A stretch of 64,000 bases of DNA, from contig NZ_OY781114.1 in NCBI RefSeq assembly GCF_963676485.1, positions 248,001 through 312,000 on the forward strand, in the 5' to 3' direction. Under the pieces are notes generated by a model. The model saw only the letters and a list, made by a program, of their open reading frames with translations, searched no databases and was not told the origin of the DNA. Source of the stretch: an uncultured Cohaesibacter sp. GTDB taxonomy: Bacteria > Pseudomonadota > Alphaproteobacteria > Rhizobiales > Cohaesibacteraceae. Position 1 is the first letter of the stretch. Each line of letters opens with the position of its first letter. The position numbers were made by a program, and so were the translations under genes. Shown piece by piece: positions 48,094 to 57,645 of the stretch.

Positions 48094-49254
48094 TCACCCC
48101 ACCTTGCGCACTTCGCCCATGAAACGCACAAGTTCTTCGCGCAAGGAAGCAAGGCTGCCTTCCTGCTGAACCAGATTTTCGGAAACGGCGAGCACTTCCT
48201 TGGCGGTGTCTTCCGTAACGGTCGTTGCTTCCTTCACTTCCGACACACCCCGGCTGACATCTTGCGTGCCAACGGCGGCTTCTTCGATATTGGCGGAAAT
48301 TTCCCGCGTGGCGGCACTTTGTTGCTCAACGGCAGCCGCAATAGCGGTGGAAATTTCGCTCACCTGCTCAATCGTCTTGGAGATATCATCATTTGCGCGC
48401 ACCGCCCGCTCTGTGGCCTGTTGCAGCCCGTTGATCTGGCCCGAAATCTGCTCGGTTGCCTCGGCGGTCTGGGCGGACAGATTCTTGACTTCCTGCGCCA
48501 CGATGGCAAAGCCCTTGCCCGCTTCACCGGCCCGCGCGGCTTCGATAGTGGCGTTCAATGCCAACAGGTTCGTTTGCGCGGCGATATCGGAAATAAGAGA
48601 AACCACCTCGCTGATTTGCTGCGATGCAGTTGCCAGACTGGAAATCTCGCCACTCATATCATACGACTTTTCAACGGACTGACGCGCTATGCCACTGCTG
48701 TTGACCACCTGAGAGTTGATTTCCGCAATGGCGTCTGTGAGCTGCTCGACAGCTACGGAAACAGACTGCATGTTCGCGGACGCCTGCTCAGCGCCGGACG
48801 CCACAATCAAGGACTGTTCTTGCGCCCCATGAGAGGCTGAGGATACTTTCTTGGACGCGCCCTGAAGGTTGGAGATCATGTCGGTCATGCTCTCGACTAT
48901 GTGATCCAGCTCATTCTCGAATCTGGTTCCCATTTCATCGAACTGATCGTGGCGTTGCTTGATTTTCCATGTAGCGCGGTTGATGCTTTCTGCGGCACGC
49001 TTGAAATCACCAACCATGCCTTTTTCCGCGATCAGGCGGAAATGCTGGTTGCGTGCCACATAGTCCAGACAGGCTTTCGATTCTCGGATGTAGGCATCGG
49101 AGCGATCGATCATCTGATTGATCGCATGCATCAGCTGGCCCATTTCGCCCCTATCATCAATATCGGTGATACGAACGGAAAAATCGCCATCTGCGACTGC
49201 CTTACACACTTCCATCGCCTTTCTGATGGAAGCGGACTTCTTAACAAAAACCAT
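48094..49254 (-). CDS. Soluble methyl-accepting chemotaxis protein
   Basis: A 386-residue chemoreceptor signalling protein without a membrane helix or periplasmic domain. A HAMP-like segment lies at residues 15-60 ([39 protein letters not shown]), then the long coiled-coil signalling region with the hairpin tip [40 protein letters not shown] and [18 protein letters not shown]. It would act through CheW/CheA. GGGAG is 8 bases ahead of the ATG. The PAS gene lies 49 bases upstream, suggesting PAS supplies the sensing input. Confidence 0.9.
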   Translation of the reverse strand: MVFVKKSASIRKAMEVCKAVADGDFSVRITDIDDRGEMGQLMHAINQMIDRSDAYIRESKACLDYVARNQHFRLIAEKGMVGDFKRAAESINRATWKIKQRHDQFDEMGTRFENELDHIVESMTDMISNLQGASKKVSSASHGAQEQSLIVASGAEQASANMQSVSVAVEQLTDAIAEINSQVVNSSGIARQSVEKSYDMSGEISSLATASQQISEVVSLISDIAAQTNLLALNATIEAARAGEAGKGFAIVAQEVKNLSAQTAEATEQISGQINGLQQATERAVRANDDISKTIEQVSEISTAIAAAVEQQSAATREISANIEEAAVGTQDVSRGVSEVKEATTVTEDTAKEVLAVSENLVQQEGSLASLREELVRFMGEVRKVG

Positions 49255-49303
49255 CTGGTTTCTCCCTGGAGCCTAAAATCGCCAATTCATGACGGATCAA
49301 TAA

Positions 49304-49855
49304 TCAGCGAAAGCCCCGCCTCTTTTTTTGCCCCAAAGTTGCGATAAACTCATCATATTCAAGGCCCTTTTCAGCCAAGAGTGAGTCGATGACCTGCATA
49401 CCTGCCTTCAACCCGTCCTTTCGGTTGGTGACAGATTTCTCGGCGGTGCGGATCTTTTCATAAAGGGGGATGACGTGCTGCTTGAGAATCTCCGCATCGG
49501 GTACTCGCCGATTGGAATGAAACCCGCTGACCTTGCCTTCATTGTTCCAGCTCGGCGTCACATGGGCATATACCCAATAATGGTCGCCATTTTTGCAGCG
49601 ATTGTTGACGTAGGCGAAGATCTCATGACCGCTCTCAATGGAATCCCAGAGAAGCTTAAAGATGGTTCTCGGCATATAGGGATGGCGGATCAGATTGTGT
49701 GGTTTGCCCAGAACTTCTTTTTCCTTATATCCGGAGATATCAAGGAATATCTTGTTTGCGTAAGTCAGGCGCCCCGATAAATCGGTCTTGCTGACGATGA
49801 TGTCGTCATCACCGAAGAATCTCTCTACACCAGTTACCGACTGCTCAACAGACAT
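49304..49855 (-). CDS. PAS-domain sensor protein, Aer-like
   Basis: A 183-residue protein consisting of one PAS domain near residues 15-120 and a helical tail. The features DIIVSKTDLSGRLTYANKIF, DISGYKEKEVLGKPHNLIRH, PYMPRTIFKLLWDSIESGHE and FAYVNNRCKNGDHYWVYAHV match the FAD-binding PAS of the aerotaxis receptor Aer. It lacks a HAMP or signalling domain of its own, which the next gene provides. Together they look like an aerotaxis or energy-taxis receptor split into two chains. Confidence 0.88.
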   Translation of the reverse strand: MSVEQSVTGVERFFGDDDIIVSKTDLSGRLTYANKIFLDISGYKEKEVLGKPHNLIRHPYMPRTIFKLLWDSIESGHEIFAYVNNRCKNGDHYWVYAHVTPSWNNEGKVSGFHSNRRVPDAEILKQHVIPLYEKIRTAEKSVTNRKDGLKAGMQVIDSLLAEKGLEYDEFIATLGQKKRRGFR

Positions 49856-50354
49856 GGATCAGAAGCCTTTTTACTATAGAAATACTGTACAAATCCGACA
49901 ATATCGCTCAGTCTTAAACACCAGCGATAGTGGCATGACTAGTGTCACTTGCAGCCTGTTAATTTTAAATAAACGGCAAAATGGCATGAAACGCCTCTGT
50001 TTTCAGCCAACCATCGGGCCTAAGGTGCGGAAATTTCTGTAATTTCACGTAGCATGCATTCCTACACGCAAGCATTTCTTGTAAGAGCATTTACTTCACT
50101 GTCGCCGAGTTTCCACAGAATTTGAGTATAAACAGTGATTTAAGCTTATTTTGGATCACCTTTTCTCAAAGGGATACTTTTGTATTATGCATATTTCCCG
50201 TTCCTCTATGAATGCTGATCGTTGGCATATAAATCTAGGGACGACTGGTGAAGGGTAAGATCTGTTGCCAAAATTGGTGTTATCATCCATGCAAAGCAGA
50301 TGATGGAATGCCCTCCCCACCCCCCACTAGCCGGGCATCCAGCAGGAATATGAT
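49856..50354. other. AT-rich non-coding gap
   Basis: 499 bases between divergent genes. It must hold promoters for the PAS gene and the MBL-fold gene. No coding frame with a ribosome binding site or recognisable product is seen. Confidence 0.5.
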
Positions 50355-51284
50355 ATGGCAGAACTCGAGTTCGACAGGGATTTCTCCCCCACTTACGGCA
50401 AAGCCGAAGAGCTTGCCCCCAATGTCCGGCGCGTGACATGCAACAATCCCGGTCCTTTCACTTTTACAGGCACCAACAGCTATATTGTTGGCCACGGGCG
50501 CCTCGCGATTATCGATCCGGGCCCAGCCGACCGAGATCATATCGACGCCTTGATGCGCGCCACCGAGGGAGAGACAATTACGCATATTCTGGTCACGCAC
50601 CCCCATGCGGATCATTCTCCCGGAGCGAGGCTCCTTAAAGAGCGATGTGGTGCACCGGTCTATGCAGAGGGGATTCACCGCCCTACGCGCCCTCTTCACA
50701 GCGATGAAGCCAATCCGCTGGATGCGGAAGGGGATGCAGATCTGGAAATCGATCATTTTCTGGTCGATGGAGACCTTATAGAAGGAGATGGCTGGGCTTT
50801 GGAGGCGGTGCACACGCCGGGTCACACAGTCAATCATCTTTGTTTTGGATTTACCAACGGCAGCGGCCTGTTTTGCGGCGATCATGCCATGGCGTGGTCG
50901 ACATCAATCGTTGCTCCGCCAGATGGGTCGATGGCGTCCTACATGCGCAGCATCGAAAAGCTTTTGCAGCGGCAGGATCAGGTTTACTGGCCCGGCCATG
51001 GCGGCGTGATTTCCGATCCACGCGCGTTCCTTGCCGGGCTCAAAGCCCACAGAGAGAAGCGCGAACAAGCCCTCATTGCACACCTTGAAGCAGGAGAGAA
51101 ATCGATTCCGGAGATGGTTGCCACAGTTTACAGGGATGTCGATCCATCCTTGCATGATGCGGCAGCGCTCTCCATGTTTGCTCAAATGGAATATCTCGTG
51201 GCACGGGGCATCGTGCGGTGTCTTGACGAGGCTCCAACCCTTGAGGCCCGGTATCAATTGGAAAAGGCAGGCGAGACAGAGTAA
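50355..51284 (+). CDS. MBL-fold metallo-hydrolase, LACTB2-like
   Basis: A 309-residue metallo-beta-lactamase-fold hydrolase. The dizinc motif HPHADHSPGA, GWALEAVHTPGHTVNHLCFG, the aspartate in GLFCGDHAMAWSTS and the YWPGHGGVI histidine are all present. A C-terminal winged-helix-like segment (REKREQALIAHLEAGEKSIP) is found in LACTB2-like RNase/hydrolase relatives. The substrate is unknown. It is convergent with a DUF1499 gene. Confidence 0.88.
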   Translation: MAELEFDRDFSPTYGKAEELAPNVRRVTCNNPGPFTFTGTNSYIVGHGRLAIIDPGPADRDHIDALMRATEGETITHILVTHPHADHSPGARLLKERCGAPVYAEGIHRPTRPLHSDEANPLDAEGDADLEIDHFLVDGDLIEGDGWALEAVHTPGHTVNHLCFGFTNGSGLFCGDHAMAWSTSIVAPPDGSMASYMRSIEKLLQRQDQVYWPGHGGVISDPRAFLAGLKAHREKREQALIAHLEAGEKSIPEMVATVYRDVDPSLHDAAALSMFAQMEYLVARGIVRCLDEAPTLEARYQLEKAGETE

Positions 51285-51314
51285 GACGCCGAATCCGGCT
51301 TCCGTTTCAGTCTC

Positions 51315-52196
51315 CTAGCCTGTGGCGCTGCGGGTAAGATTTTCCGGTTTGGGACGCGGAATCGGGCCTCTCTGCAGGCGGCGCAACCGCTCGATTTCTT
51401 CCAGCTTTAGTTCATAGCGCTGCACGTTGGTGCCCAAACGGCTTTCTACGCCTTCGATAAAGCCCAGAATTCTACGCGCATTGATACCAAAATCGCGCGC
51501 GCCCCAAAGCGAGGCCGAGCGCATATCGAGCCTTGTTTCTTCCTCGCCAAAGGGGCTAAGGCGTATGCTCACGACATAGCGCAAACCGGTAAAAACAGAC
51601 CGTGTAAAGGCTTCATAATAGGCGCTGCCGTCCTCTTCGGTCTGTTCTTGAGCGCGCAATATCTGCCATTTCTTCTTTGCCAATTCATCGGCAATGGCCA
51701 ATTGCATGAGCGCGACCGACTGGGCGTAAGTGTGGCTTTTCAGAGCGGGATAGGCCAGAGCCTGCCGCTCCCGCATATCCAGCGAGGCCACAGACAAGAC
51801 ATTGTCGGAATCGCCCCGCATCTGCCAGGCGGCGACGAATTCGGGTGGATCGAGCGGATTGGTCGAGAGATCGGAAAAAGGCGGCAGTGTGAAATAGAAA
51901 TAGGCAAATACCAGCGCGGGCAGCAGAACCACGAGACTGCGCAGGAAAGCGCCCCACAGTGCTCGTCCCCCCTTTACGCCATCAAACCAGATGGCTTGAA
52001 AGGCCGCCCAGCTGCTCAGAATGGACAACAACGCCAGACACACCGAGGCTGCAAAACAATAAAGGGCGATAGAGGGGTGCAAGCCGCCAAACCGCATGAG
52101 CAGAAAGGACAGGATAGCCACGGGAATGGAGAGCCTGGCGAACCAGAGCGCCCAAAGAGCAAGCCTGGACGATTTGAATTTGTAAATTCCTGTCAT
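51315..52196 (-). CDS. DUF1499 domain-containing membrane protein
   Basis: A 293-residue protein with three or four N-terminal hydrophobic helices (WFARLSIPVAILSFLLMRF, LYCFAASVCLALLSILSSW, SLVVLLPALVFAYFYF) and a DUF1499 domain in the C-terminal half (FSDLSTNPLDPPEFVAAW, AYYEAFTRSVFTGLRYVVSI, ETRLDMRSASLWGARDFGIN). The family function is unknown. It is the second gene leftward after the flavodoxin gene but separated by a terminator. Confidence 0.83.
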   Translation of the reverse strand: MTGIYKFKSSRLALWALWFARLSIPVAILSFLLMRFGGLHPSIALYCFAASVCLALLSILSSWAAFQAIWFDGVKGGRALWGAFLRSLVVLLPALVFAYFYFTLPPFSDLSTNPLDPPEFVAAWQMRGDSDNVLSVASLDMRERQALAYPALKSHTYAQSVALMQLAIADELAKKKWQILRAQEQTEEDGSAYYEAFTRSVFTGLRYVVSIRLSPFGEEETRLDMRSASLWGARDFGINARRILGFIEGVESRLGTNVQRYELKLEEIERLRRLQRGPIPRPKPENLTRSATG

Positions 52197-52302
52197 CGCT
52201 TACTGATTCAGCCCTATCCGGTTTTCTGCCTCGTCCCATCATTGTGCTGCAGCTTAGAACTGATCGCAGACAATCTCAATTGCTCCGCTCGTCAATCACA
52301 AG

Positions 52303-52339
52303 AAAAAAAGCAGGGAGCCAGAGGCGTCCCTGCTTTTTT
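52303..52339. terminator. Strong hairpin terminator after flavodoxin-like gene
   Basis: AGCAGGGA (52309-52316) pairs perfectly with TCCCTGCT (52327-52334), flanked by an A run on the left and a T run on the right. It ends the leftward flavodoxin gene 43 bases past its stop. Confidence 0.88.
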
Positions 52340-52381
52340 CATTTTTCTTTTCTGCTTTCTGACAAAGCAGGGATCCGCTTG

Positions 52382-52969
52382 TCAAGCAAGGCCATTCCAG
52401 CGCTTTGCGGCTTCGGCGATGCGTGTGCCATAAAGCTCGGCTGTGCGGTGGTCGGTTGCCGGAGGAGCAACATCAGCGCCCTGGTCTGCGTTGGCCTGCG
52501 CCATCAGCCCAAGAGTGGAGCCGAGACGGTTCACATCTTCGATAGACCCCTGAGAGCTGTTGTTGCCTGGAAGCGTGCCGGTGGAAATCCACTGCATGCC
52601 ATGCTGGGCAGCAAACACAGTGAGCTGGATCAGCGTGTTGAGCTTGTCGCCAGACTGCGATGCTGAGCAGGTAAAGCCGCCAGCCAGCTTGTCTTTCCAT
52701 CCCATGGAGGCCCAAACCTTGGAGCTTGCATCCATGAAGGTTTTGAATTGCGCGGAAACAGACCCCATGTAGGTCGGGCTACCAAAAATGATGGCATCCG
52801 CTTCGGCCAGAGCTTCCCAGCTGAGATTTTCATCATCAGCCTTGATCTGGGTGACAGACACGCCTTCAACAGCTTCAGCACCCTTGGCAACAGATTTGGC
52901 TACTGCTTCAGTATGTCCGTATCCACTATGATACAAGACGACGACGGACGCTTCGCGGACATCAGTCAT
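52382..52969 (-). CDS. Flavodoxin-fold NAD(P)H oxidoreductase, WrbA-like
   Basis: A 195-residue flavodoxin-like protein. The FMN phosphate loop is VVVLYHSGYGHTEAVAKSVA, followed by EADAIIFGSPTYMGSVSAQF and DKLAGGFTCSASQSGDKLNT and the late LGLMAQANADQG. Such enzymes reduce quinones or azo and nitro compounds by two electrons. It is divergent from a LysR gene that probably controls it and ends at a strong terminator. Confidence 0.88.
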   Translation of the reverse strand: MTDVREASVVVLYHSGYGHTEAVAKSVAKGAEAVEGVSVTQIKADDENLSWEALAEADAIIFGSPTYMGSVSAQFKTFMDASSKVWASMGWKDKLAGGFTCSASQSGDKLNTLIQLTVFAAQHGMQWISTGTLPGNNSSQGSIEDVNRLGSTLGLMAQANADQGADVAPPATDHRTAELYGTRIAEAAKRWNGLA

Positions 52970-53109
52970 TTTCTTACTTATCCTTTTTTCTTACCCAATA
53001 TTCTGGGAAATCTTGAAATTGCCTCACCACGTCAAAAACGGACGAATTGTTTTATCTCGCCGAAAATAAGAATTGTTAAAATGATTTCAAATGCATTATA
53101 TTAATAGCT
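52970..53109. promoter_or_regulatory. Divergent promoter region flavodoxin-like gene / LysR
   Basis: 140 AT-rich bases between divergent start codons, the usual arrangement for a LysR activator and its target. No unique T-N11-A box could be chosen by eye. Confidence 0.45.
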
Positions 53110-54135
53110 ATGATGAAGAATATCGATTACTTATCTCTCGACGGGCGCTCGCTCTATATGATCAAACTGATCCACGAGCACCGCTCTGTTACAGAAGCGG
53201 CCAGACTGCTGGGTGTCACCCAGTCTTCGGTGAGCCACTCCCTTGACCGACTGCGCAACATGCTGGGCGATCCGCTGTTTCTGAAGGTGGGTCGCGCCAT
53301 GGTGCCAACCGAACGGGTCGAGACGATGATGGGCGATATCGACTCGGTTCTAAAGGGAATCGAAGCTCTCTATAGTCAGTCTGTCTTCGATCCCCAGAAT
53401 TCCAGCGACCGTTTCTCTATTGTCTGCAACGATTATGAGCATGATTTGCTCGTGCCGGCTATTTTCGAGCGGCTCAAGCAGGAAGCACCACACTGTTCGC
53501 TCAAGACGTACCAGTTGAACATGGCCATCCGGAATCCTCTCGAAAAGGGATTTACGGATCTGGAGCTTTGCCCCTCTGCGCCGCAAGATTCGACAGATCT
53601 GGTTGTCAGCAAACTCTGCGGCGATCGTATGCTGACCTATTACGACCCGGCGGTGCGGGATGCGCCTGAAAATCTCGCTGATTTTTGCAGTGCAGAGCAC
53701 GCAATCCTCTCCTGGGATACGAATGAAAACACATCGGTAGACAAGGCGCTTGCCGAATTGGGCCGCTCACGCAATGTGTCCTATCTGGGGCCGAATTTTT
53801 CTTCTGTTGCCATGGTTGTGCGCGGCACCAATATGCTGGCTACGGCCCCTTCGCGTTTGGCAGATTCAATTTTCCGCGGCCTTGCATGGGTGAATACCCC
53901 TCTTGAGTTGGCCCCGAGTGAGTTTTTCATGGTCTGGCATATTCGCAATCGCCATTCGCCCCGCCATAAATGGTTCCGCGAATTGATCAAGACAGTTGCT
54001 CGCGATTTGCCGCAAACAAGCGAAGCCTGTCAAAAGGCACTCATGCGCATCAAGGAAGAGAATGAAGCCAAGCTGGAAGCGGATGCAAAAGCGAAACCCC
54101 AGTCCCCCCGCTCTTCGTCCGATGCATTTGCATAG
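53110..54135 (+). CDS. LysR-family regulator, NodD-like subgroup
   Basis: A 341-residue LysR-type regulator. The helix-turn-helix (SLYMIKLIHEHRSVTEAARL, LGVTQSSVSHSLDRLRNMLG, DPLFLKVGRAMVPTER) is of the NodD/YbeF type, and the effector domain follows (FSIVCNDYEHDLLVPAIFER, RHSPRHKWFRELIKTVA). The C-terminus carries a charged, low-complexity tail of about 25 residues. It is divergent from the flavodoxin-like oxidoreductase gene, its likely target. Confidence 0.88.
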   Translation: MMKNIDYLSLDGRSLYMIKLIHEHRSVTEAARLLGVTQSSVSHSLDRLRNMLGDPLFLKVGRAMVPTERVETMMGDIDSVLKGIEALYSQSVFDPQNSSDRFSIVCNDYEHDLLVPAIFERLKQEAPHCSLKTYQLNMAIRNPLEKGFTDLELCPSAPQDSTDLVVSKLCGDRMLTYYDPAVRDAPENLADFCSAEHAILSWDTNENTSVDKALAELGRSRNVSYLGPNFSSVAMVVRGTNMLATAPSRLADSIFRGLAWVNTPLELAPSEFFMVWHIRNRHSPRHKWFRELIKTVARDLPQTSEACQKALMRIKEENEAKLEADAKAKPQSPRSSSDAFA

Positions 54136-54175
54136 CATTATGCTTTGCTCATAGCCTGTTCGCCCCGGCCCTCCC

Positions 54176-54697
54176 ATGCAGCCACAGATCTCGATCCGCA
54201 AAGCCGTCCGCGCTGACTTTCCGGCCATAGCCAGACTGCAGGCTGAGAGCTGGGCTGTAGCTTATCGCTCGTCCCTGCCCCCTCACTATATAAAAGAACG
54301 CCTCCACGCAGATATCGCCGACCATTGGAAGAGGTACAAACCGGGCGAGCGGGATCTGGTGTTGCTGGCCATTGACGGGGAAACTGGTGCACTGGCCGGC
54401 TTTATCTCCATATTGTGCCGCCCTCCCCCCTTTATCGATAGTCTTCATTGCCAGCCATCTCGCACCGGCCTTGGTATCGGCTCGACGCTTCTGTGTACCG
54501 CGTTCAGACAATTGGCAGAGCGTGGCGAGCAGTCCGCCAGCCTTTCTGTCGTGGTTGGCAATGATGGAGCACGACGGTTTTATCTGCGCCACGGAGCGCA
54601 GGAAGGCCCAAAGCGGCGCGAAAACCTGTTTGGTTATCCGGTGGATGTGGAATATCTGAGGTGGGAAACGCTTAAATCGAATAAACTGGCATTTTGA
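54176..54697 (+). CDS. GNAT-family N-acetyltransferase
   Basis: A 173-residue acetyltransferase. It begins ISIRKAVRADFPAIARLQAE, has AESWAVAYRSSLPPHYI as in spermidine and peptide-type GNATs, and the acetyl-CoA loop RTGLGIGSTLLCTAFRQLAE, with NDGARRFYLRHGA near the C-terminus. The acceptor is unknown. It lies 40 bases after the LysR gene and may be read through from it. Confidence 0.83.
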   Translation: MQPQISIRKAVRADFPAIARLQAESWAVAYRSSLPPHYIKERLHADIADHWKRYKPGERDLVLLAIDGETGALAGFISILCRPPPFIDSLHCQPSRTGLGIGSTLLCTAFRQLAERGEQSASLSVVVGNDGARRFYLRHGAQEGPKRRENLFGYPVDVEYLRWETLKSNKLAF

Positions 54698-55082
54698 ATG
54701 TTTATTTGAAACTTATGGTTTCCGACCGCTTAACAAAAAGCCAGATCAAGCCCCACTTTAAACGACGGCCGATAAAATATCGAAATTGATAACCATGAAG
54801 GGTAAACGATTTAATTTGTTTATTGATAGTTTTAACTAGGGAAGTCAATACAAAGAGCAAGGACAGACAACCGTTTGGCGACATATGTTATTTGTCAATT
54901 GCAACTTAAATTATTATTTACTGATCGTATCGTTTAATTACATCAACCAATAGTGGGTATTGGCGCGCCCAACCTATGCTGTGTTTGAGGTCTTTGATTT
55001 TCAAATACAGGGCGCAGATAAAATCGCAATTGCTGAACCACAGCGATGCAGGCAGACAATAAAGAACCGTTGGAAAATACTC
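54698..55082. other. AT-rich gap upstream of the GGDEF-EAL gene
   Basis: 385 bases, strongly AT-rich between 54700 and 54960. It contains ACATATGT at 54881-54888. A TTG-started extension of the next gene reaches 54960 but has no ribosome binding site. Confidence 0.5.
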
Positions 55083-57149
55083 ATGGCTCGTGTCCCCCAG
55101 AAAGCAAGCAGCAAAGAAGTATTCAGTGCGTCAGATGTCATGTCACTGTCGATACCTTTGTGGGTTCTAGATATGGAAAGCCTGCGTCTTCTTTGGGCAA
55201 ACGATTCCGCTCGTAAGCTTTGGCAGGCAGAAAGCACCGAAGAGCTTCTCAACCGGGATCTGAGCCCTGATATCAGCACCGCCGTTGTCGAGCGCCTGAA
55301 ACAATATCTGGAAGCCTCTCAGAAATCCGGCCAATCCTTTCGTGAAGTTTGGACGCTCTACCCGGAAGGCAAACCCTGCCCCTACCACATTCACATCTGC
55401 GCCCATAAGTTGCCCGACGGGCGGTTTGGTCTGCGCTTTGAAGCCACTGCGGATGTAAACCGCGTACCAGAGCAGATTCGAAGTGCGGAAGCGCTCAACC
55501 ATATTCCGGTTTGCATCTCGCTCTTCAATATGGGCGGGCAGTCTCTTTACAAGAATCCTGCAGCCCTTGGGACCTATGGGGACGCTTCGCTGGACATGCG
55601 CGGACGCTTTGTAAAAAAATCGGATTATGACCGTTTTCTCCGCAATATCAAAAAGGGCCGATCTATCTCCAAGATATGCGAAGTCAAGACCAAGGAGGGG
55701 AAACGGTGGCACGAAATCACCTGCATGACCTGCTTTGATGGCCAGTCGGGACAACCAGCTTTCATTCTCACAGAATCCGACGTGACGGAGCTGAAGGAAA
55801 AGGAAAGCCGCGTTCGCTATCTTGCCCACTATGACATGCTGACCGGTTTGCATAACCGCAACTATGTCAATTCGCACTATCCCGATATGATTGAAAGCGC
55901 GTATCGCAACGATCAGCGCCTCGTCTTCATGGTTATCGGCCTCGATCATTTCAAATCGATCAATGAAACTCTGGGGCATCCATCGGGCGATGCCCTGCTG
56001 AAGCATGTCGCATCCCTGCTTCAGCTCTCCTTGAGCGAGACCGAGCAGATCGCTCGTCTTGGCGGTGATGAGTTTGTGATCGTCAAGCCCTATGCGTCTA
56101 CCTCCGACCTTGACAATCGTTGCCAGATGATTCTGGCCTCCATTAATGCTGAATGCCGCGTGGGGGACCATATTCTGAGCGCCAATGCGAGTATCGGTCT
56201 CGCCCTGTTTCCTGAACATGGCAAGGATCTACCTACGCTTCTGCGCCATTGTGATCTTGCCCTGCATGAAGCCAAGGACAGCGGGCGCAACACCTATCGT
56301 TTCTATCGCCCGGCCTTGCAGCACGCCGCTCTTGCCAAGCGTGCGCTTGAGAAGGACCTCGCACGCGCTGTCGAAAAGCAGGAATTCTGTCTCTATTATC
56401 AGCCGCGGGTTGATTGCCTGACCCACAAAGTCGTCAGTGCAGAAGCGCTCATGCGCTGGCAGCATCCGGAAAAAGGTCTGGTATTCCCCGGTGAATTCAT
56501 CGGTGCATTGGAAGACACGGGTCTCATCCATCGAGCTGGCGACTGGATTGCCGATCGTGCGGGACGAGACCAAAGGAAACTGGCAGGGATGGGGTATGAC
56601 ATCCCCATATCCATCAATATCTCGCCCAAACAGTTCGAACGGACTGATTTCGTCAATCGTCTGACCGCAGGCCTGGCCAAAACAGGGTGCCCCACCGACA
56701 GGCTGGAAATAGAAATCACTGAAAGCATGCTCATGGGTGTCGGATTTGACGCAAAGGCTATTCTGCTGGATCTGTGCCGCGCAGGCTTTTCCATTGCTGT
56801 CGATGATTTTGGCACAGGCTATTCCAACCTTGCCTATATTCAGGACTATCCGATTTCCAGCCTCAAGGTGGATCGCTCCTTCGTCAACATGATCGAAGAC
56901 CAGAGCTCGGTGATCAACCTGATCCTGTCCCTCTGCCGTCTGATCGGTATTTCTGCCGTTGCAGAAGGCGTGGAGACGATCGATCAGCTGTCCTGGCTGC
57001 GCATGAACCATTGCGATCAGTATCAAGGCTATCTCTATTCCCGTCCGGTTCCTCTGACATCTCTTATCGAGCTGCTAACATCGCGGCATCAGCACAAGAT
57101 GCGGACCCGCTTGCCGGAAACTTTGGATGCAGAGGTTATCTGGGCCTGA
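55083..57149 (+). CDS. PAS-GGDEF-EAL cyclic di-GMP signalling protein
   Basis: A 688-residue cytoplasmic hybrid protein. Two PAS-like segments (about residues 15-120 and 140-250) precede a GGDEF domain with RLGGDEFVIV near residue 327 and an EAL domain with SAEALMRWQHP near 454. The EAL catalytic set is intact: YYQPRVD, ITESM, DDFGTGYSNL, KVDRSFV. In GGDEF the first metal-binding aspartate of the usual LDLDxFK motif is glycine (IGLDHFK, residue 286) and no RxxD inhibitory site is visible, so phosphodiesterase output is likelier than cyclase. It lies upstream of luxR. Confidence 0.94.
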   Translation: MARVPQKASSKEVFSASDVMSLSIPLWVLDMESLRLLWANDSARKLWQAESTEELLNRDLSPDISTAVVERLKQYLEASQKSGQSFREVWTLYPEGKPCPYHIHICAHKLPDGRFGLRFEATADVNRVPEQIRSAEALNHIPVCISLFNMGGQSLYKNPAALGTYGDASLDMRGRFVKKSDYDRFLRNIKKGRSISKICEVKTKEGKRWHEITCMTCFDGQSGQPAFILTESDVTELKEKESRVRYLAHYDMLTGLHNRNYVNSHYPDMIESAYRNDQRLVFMVIGLDHFKSINETLGHPSGDALLKHVASLLQLSLSETEQIARLGGDEFVIVKPYASTSDLDNRCQMILASINAECRVGDHILSANASIGLALFPEHGKDLPTLLRHCDLALHEAKDSGRNTYRFYRPALQHAALAKRALEKDLARAVEKQEFCLYYQPRVDCLTHKVVSAEALMRWQHPEKGLVFPGEFIGALEDTGLIHRAGDWIADRAGRDQRKLAGMGYDIPISINISPKQFERTDFVNRLTAGLAKTGCPTDRLEIEITESMLMGVGFDAKAILLDLCRAGFSIAVDDFGTGYSNLAYIQDYPISSLKVDRSFVNMIEDQSSVINLILSLCRLIGISAVAEGVETIDQLSWLRMNHCDQYQGYLYSRPVPLTSLIELLTSRHQHKMRTRLPETLDAEVIWA

Positions 57150-57520
57150 TATTTTCGGCTCGATGGTCGTGTCCCTATAGTTTGTTCACAGGTAAAACAC
57201 CCTGTAGGGCAAGCATTCACCATCGCCTCTCAGCGCCTAAGTCTTTGCAGATACCCTTGGATTTCAACCTCTGGGTTCGGCCTCGCGCCCGATTGTCCGG
57301 ACATGGTTGCCAATTCGCTCCCTTGCTTTCATTCCTTTCCGGCCCCTTTTCTTTGCCAATAGGCATAGAACAGCTCCGGTTTGCGCAGTTTTTAGCTCAT
57401 TTTCTTGCACCTAAGAGCATTTTCTCTCAATTAACCCAACTAGGGCATATACATTTTAGTCAGCGCACAGCGCTACCTGAGGGTGTAGCCAATAAGGAAG
57501 GAGAGTAATTAAAGTATATC

Positions 57521-57537
57521 GTGTATTGAAAATACAC
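57521..57537. promoter_or_regulatory. Inverted repeat upstream of luxR
   Basis: GTGTATT and AATACAC are perfect 7-base inverted arms with a GAA spacer; flanking ATC and (after CAC) CACGAT extend the symmetry loosely. It lies about 110 bases before the luxR start. Candidate regulator site, owner unknown. Confidence 0.45.
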
Positions 57538-57568
57538 CACGATCATTGATTGCTATTTGTATAGTTCC

Positions 57569-57586
57569 CTCGCACATATGTACGAG
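57569..57586. promoter_or_regulatory. Candidate lux box upstream of luxR
   Basis: CTCGCACATATGTACGAG is an 18-base palindrome with one mismatched pair, about 60 bases before luxR. Size and symmetry suit LuxR-type operators, but the sequence is not the canonical Vibrio box. Confidence 0.5.
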
Positions 57587-57645
57587 AGGGCTTGCGCAGA
57601 TAATATGATTTTGCGATTACTTAAGAAGGCAATTGAGAGCGGACC

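Larger units (their letters stand above)
57150..57645. other. Gap upstream of luxR
   Basis: 496 bases with no gene seen. The 3' half has an AT-rich promoter zone, the inverted repeat GTGTATT-GAA-AATACAC at 57521-57537 and the palindrome at 57569-57586. Confidence 0.55.
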
